NCBI GenBank assembly: GCA_022113835.1
Contig: JAILWY010000026.1
Coordinates: 8,583,001-8,647,000 of the forward strand
Length of the DNA stretch: 64,000 nucleotides
Source: Atopsyche davidsoni
Taxonomy: Eukaryota; Arthropoda; Insecta; Trichoptera; Hydrobiosidae
Direction of reading: 5' to 3'
In this document: one piece after another, positions 60,605 to 64,000 of the stretch
Position numbering within the stretch: position 1 is the first letter of the stretch
How the letters are laid out: each line of letters opens with the position of its first letter
The notes under the pieces: model-generated
Databases searched by the model: none
Told to the model about the DNA's origin: nothing
The model's input: the letters and a program-made list of their open reading frames with translations, nothing else
Made by a program: the position numbers and the translations under genes

Positions 60605-63600
60605 ATTTTTAATCCATGCGTTTAAGGATTAAATATTTCCTCGTTGTAAATTACTTCGGACAAAGTATTTTGGTGCAGCGGTACTGAATTTAATCTGGGT
60701 CACACTCGGCAACCCAAATAGCTCGCTTTATATATAGGATGCATTACTATCTGAGATTTACAGCTTCTTCCAGCAATTCAGTACTAAATTAAATAAATAC
60801 TAAAAAATCTATTTTAAATTATATATTACTTACATTTGTACTTTTACTAATTGTTTTAAATTTGTATTACATAGCCTCGCACTATTTTTGATAATTTAAT
60901 TTGCGAATATACAAGGAATATCAGATAACTAGCGCAAGTGATAGATGCGGTGTACCAGCAAATCCAGCATTTCGCAGATTGATCACCTCGTTTTGTTTGT
61001 ATTTTTGGTGATCTCGTTATACTTTTGGATAATCGAGTGTATGAAATCTTTTTTTCAAAATAATAATGTTTCACCTGCTTTTGTTACAGCAATAATGGGA
61101 GCCTGTCGATGACATCAAAAAGAAAAATGATTAATGGCGCGTTGTTAACTAAATTCAGTAAAAAAAATTAAAATTAAACATTGAAGCATATAAAATCCGC
61201 TTTTATTTGCTATTTAAAAAATTAATATCACTGAAAATGTACACACTAACGTTAATCTATTCATAATGTATTATCAAACTTACATGTGATGGATCACAAG
61301 ATAAATTATAAAGAATGTTGTGCGTTTAACTTTTCCTTAGAGGGCTCTCCGCCGCAGCGCGTAATATTTTATGCCAAAATAAATAAAGGGGAGTAAAATA
61401 ATTTTGCAATTAACTGCACCTGTGCTCGTAGTTCACTTTTAAACGTAAAAAAGCAATCTGAAAATTACACCCCTACAGGCAATAATTCATAATAATTAGT
61501 GCTTTTTTAAAAATAAATTACGTAGAGTTAAATTACAAATTATGTTTTAAATTAATTGCTTTGTTTACTGAAAAGAGGATGGAAAATACTTTAAATAATA
61601 AAATATAAATTTGTTTACTTTTTGTATTTACTTCGTAGACAATAGAGTATATCAAAAAAACTATTTGATACAAACGCAGCGTTTCCCGCACAAAATGCTC
61701 AGCTCTTTTAACAAACAAACAAGTTTACCTGTTTTGAGTAATTAATAACTGCTTTAACTCTGAGTCAACACTGGCTTTGTACTACTGTGAAAAATAATTT
61801 ATTATCCCAGATATATATTTCCCTAAAAATTACAACCGACTATATACTTCCTCCCATTTATTATTTCAAACCTGTTTGTTAAAAAAATATCAAGCTTTTA
61901 GTAAACATATCTGTATACTTTATACGCTTAATATTTTTCTACAGATAAAAATCTTATTTTAATTATAAAAAAATTCAAAATTAAATTACTGCAATGAACT
62001 CAAAATATATACATTGACCTCATTTCGAAAATTATAACATTTTTAGGCTAAACTGATAGCAACGTATTTATCACAATTATGCCAAGGTATAGTTGTGATT
62101 AATAAAGTTAATATATAAATGAAACGCACACGCCTCACACCAGAAAGAAATGCAAAATACCTTTACACCCGAGTACAAATAGTATAAATAAGTCAAGTGC
62201 TTTTAGCACCACGTCCGTTGGCTGTATCCTGTGGAAATCGGCTCAGAAGATTAAATCGAGCTACCCCCGCTTTCAGGGTGAGATTTAAGGTATGACGTAG
62301 CGGTCCTGAAGGCGCAGCTCGTTATATTTTACAGCTGGTAAACACGTCTTGACCTCGGACAATCCGCCCGTAAAGCCTATTTCTTATGTGGCATAGTTTT
62401 CCATCAGATAGCAATACGGCTCTAGTTTACTCAATATTTTTTGATAGGCGTGTTCGTTAGCAATTCGGTGTTTTAATTATTCCGTGCGTCGCTTTTAGTC
62501 CATGACTTTTTGTACGCAAGATGTGTATCTGCAACTCATGACCTACAGGTCAAAGCGATCAATTATATTTACAAAAATGCATATTGATAATGGCAGCTGT
62601 AAGTGTCGCATTTTTTTGCCTGGCGATTTGAATCTCAGGTATAAATAATTGAGCCGGAAAAAACATTCGTGTTTGAAAACACTTCATACATTACTTACTC
62701 GTCCATTTAAGATGTATGTATTTTTTAAAACATTTCCAATTTACTGAGTTTGTTATCATAGTTAAATATTCAAATAATGATAAACTTAATTTGCCTATTG
62801 AATATTAAAAATATTAGTTTAAACCAGTTTAAATGTCAAAGTCGAGAAAAATCTTCCTATTGTCTGAAAAATTTGTTGGACTAAAATTTCCATATATTTA
62901 AATATATCTTTCCAACAGCTGTTGTTCTATGACTATGACAAAAAACTCGTCTCGTTGTAGTTTGTGAGAACCGTTTTTTAATACTTCGTTAATGATACAA
63001 ATATAAATCATATATTTTAGATTATGTGACAATTCAAACGAATGTCAATTTAAAAATGGACTTCGTACTTTTACAAATAAATCATTAGAAAAGCTATTTT
63101 ATAATATTAAAAAAGAGTCTTAATATTTTTTAAATTAAATCTAATTTTAAAAAAAAAAATTTAAAGCACATAATTAATATTCAATAATAATCGCCTGTGC
63201 AATTTCTATGAATACCGTTTCGTTTATCTGCTAATTTTCTTACTAAAAATACACTCTGACTAACAAACTTTCCGCCGTGAGCTAAAAAAATCCCAGCCAT
63301 TCATTTTTTTCTTATTTAATAAGGAAAATCTTACTTTTTTCAGGAAACTGTGTTTTTACGTTAAACTTGTGTATATTTTTAATTAGTCCGTGGTGTTAAT
63401 ACCACATATAATATAAAAAAACTACGCAGAACAAGTTTTTTCAATTGAAAATTTAATACATGACTTCAAACCGAATAATAAAAATATTATTGAAATGCTG
63501 TATCATAATATAAATCGTATAAATGAAATACAAACAGCTTTGACTAAATAATTATTCAATATTATTTTAAAAAAAACATCATTGAATCCAGATGTAAGTT

Positions 63601-63640
63601 TAAAATTATACTAAAGTAAAATGTATATTTCAATAAATAC

Positions 63641-64000
63641 TTTTTGTCATTTCAATATAAAGCAACCAACATGATTAGCACCGCGTGGTTTGAACAGCGC
63701 ACTATTATATTAGTGGAATGGCTCACTATTGTGGAATGGACACTTGAATGCGTGGCTCCTGTGGAATTAGCGTGCAAGCTTTGCCGTCCATTCCATAATA
63801 ATTCAATCTCAATAGAATTATTAGGAAAGCCACAGGTCTCCTACTCTAGTAGTTGGGCTTTGTATGGAGGTAGCCTTGAACTGCGACCTGGACTGCTGCC
63901 AGGCGGAGGGGAACAGCTCCTGCTAATGATACGCCCCCCGGGTTAATTGCAGCTATCCATCTGTTACAACGCAGATTAATGAGTTATTAATTAGCAATTT
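63641..64000. other. GC-rich patch with 100-codon frame
   Basis: A 100-codon plus-strand frame (63644-63946) crosses a hairpin and a direct duplication of CACTATT plus GTGGAATGG. This makes a structural element likelier than a protein gene. The last part (63880-63950) is GC-rich and could belong to a feature that continues past the window. Confidence 0.35.
63727..63800 (+). ncRNA. precursor-like long hairpin
   Basis: TATTGTGGAATGGAC (63727-63741) pairs with GTCCATTCCATAATA (63786-63800), 14 Watson-Crick pairs plus one G-T. Inside, CTTG-A-ATGC (63743-63751) pairs with GCGT-G-CAAG (63770-63778), leaving an 18-nt terminal loop. Total length and pairing resemble a microRNA precursor, although the internal loop is asymmetric (1 versus 7 nt). 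No known microRNA sequence is recognised. It may equally be a fold-back element. Confidence 0.25.

Larger units (their letters stand above)
58503..63640. other. AT-rich stretch with tRNA-like arm, microsatellite and hairpin
   Basis: Contains the tRNA-like segment at 58821-58881, the (AT)n run at 59078-59147, the hairpin at 60551-60604 and a GC-rich patch at 62200-62420 with a donor-like CAGG followed by GTGAGA near 62279. I could not support a gene. Confidence 0.5.

Noticed and set aside
1..64000. CRISPR array, prophage, operon or other prokaryotic system
   Set aside because: Composition, lack of long ORFs and absence of Shine-Dalgarno-spaced genes exclude a prokaryotic context; no spaced direct-repeat array is present.

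Overview
The window reads as nuclear DNA of a eukaryote with large introns or long intergenic spacers. It is very AT-rich (roughly 70% by eye) and full of A/T homopolymers. It has no operon structure, no rRNA, no complete tRNA and no open frame above about 120 codons. An arthropod, possibly a lepidopteran insect, is my best guess. It rests on base composition, a short dispersed repeat family, tRNA-like SINE debris and one tiny TAACC (TTAGG-type) run. It is an inference, not a demonstrated assignment. No known gene could be recognised.

Layout. From 1 to 12.9 kb there is mostly featureless AT-rich sequence with small GC bumps. From 12.9 to 19.5 kb there are several minus-strand candidate exons with good splice sites (12995-13064, 14489-14608, 19303-19439) and one plus-strand open stretch (17352-17548). 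From 19.5 to 26.1 kb the sequence is AT-rich with a hairpin and a homopyrimidine tract. From 26.1 to 28.6 kb there is a chain of GC/CpG-rich patches, a perfect 16-bp-arm hairpin, a 37-bp tandem repeat and a 59-nt composite hairpin. From 30.3 to 41.1 kb lie a diverged tandem duplication, candidate exons on both strands, and CpG-rich islands at 36.1, 37.1 and 38.4-38.65 kb. The last of these holds two hairpins and a possible minus-strand first coding exon. From 44.1 to 45.3 kb there are two copies of the dispersed repeat and a CpG-rich patch. From 47 to 53.5 kb there are a 20-bp palindrome and candidate exons. From 56 to 60.6 kb there are paired back-to-back hairpins, a 70-bp (AT)n microsatellite, a tRNA-like arm and a minus-strand candidate exon. 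At 63.7 kb there is a long hairpin of precursor-RNA shape.

How to read the coding calls. All CDS entries are hypotheses built from splice-site consensus plus an open frame inside a GC bump. In DNA this AT-rich, and inside GC bumps where several frames are open at once, such coincidences are common. Confidences are therefore low, and I do not join the exons into transcripts because their phases do not all agree. The repeats, hairpins and microsatellite are directly visible and are the firm part of this annotation.
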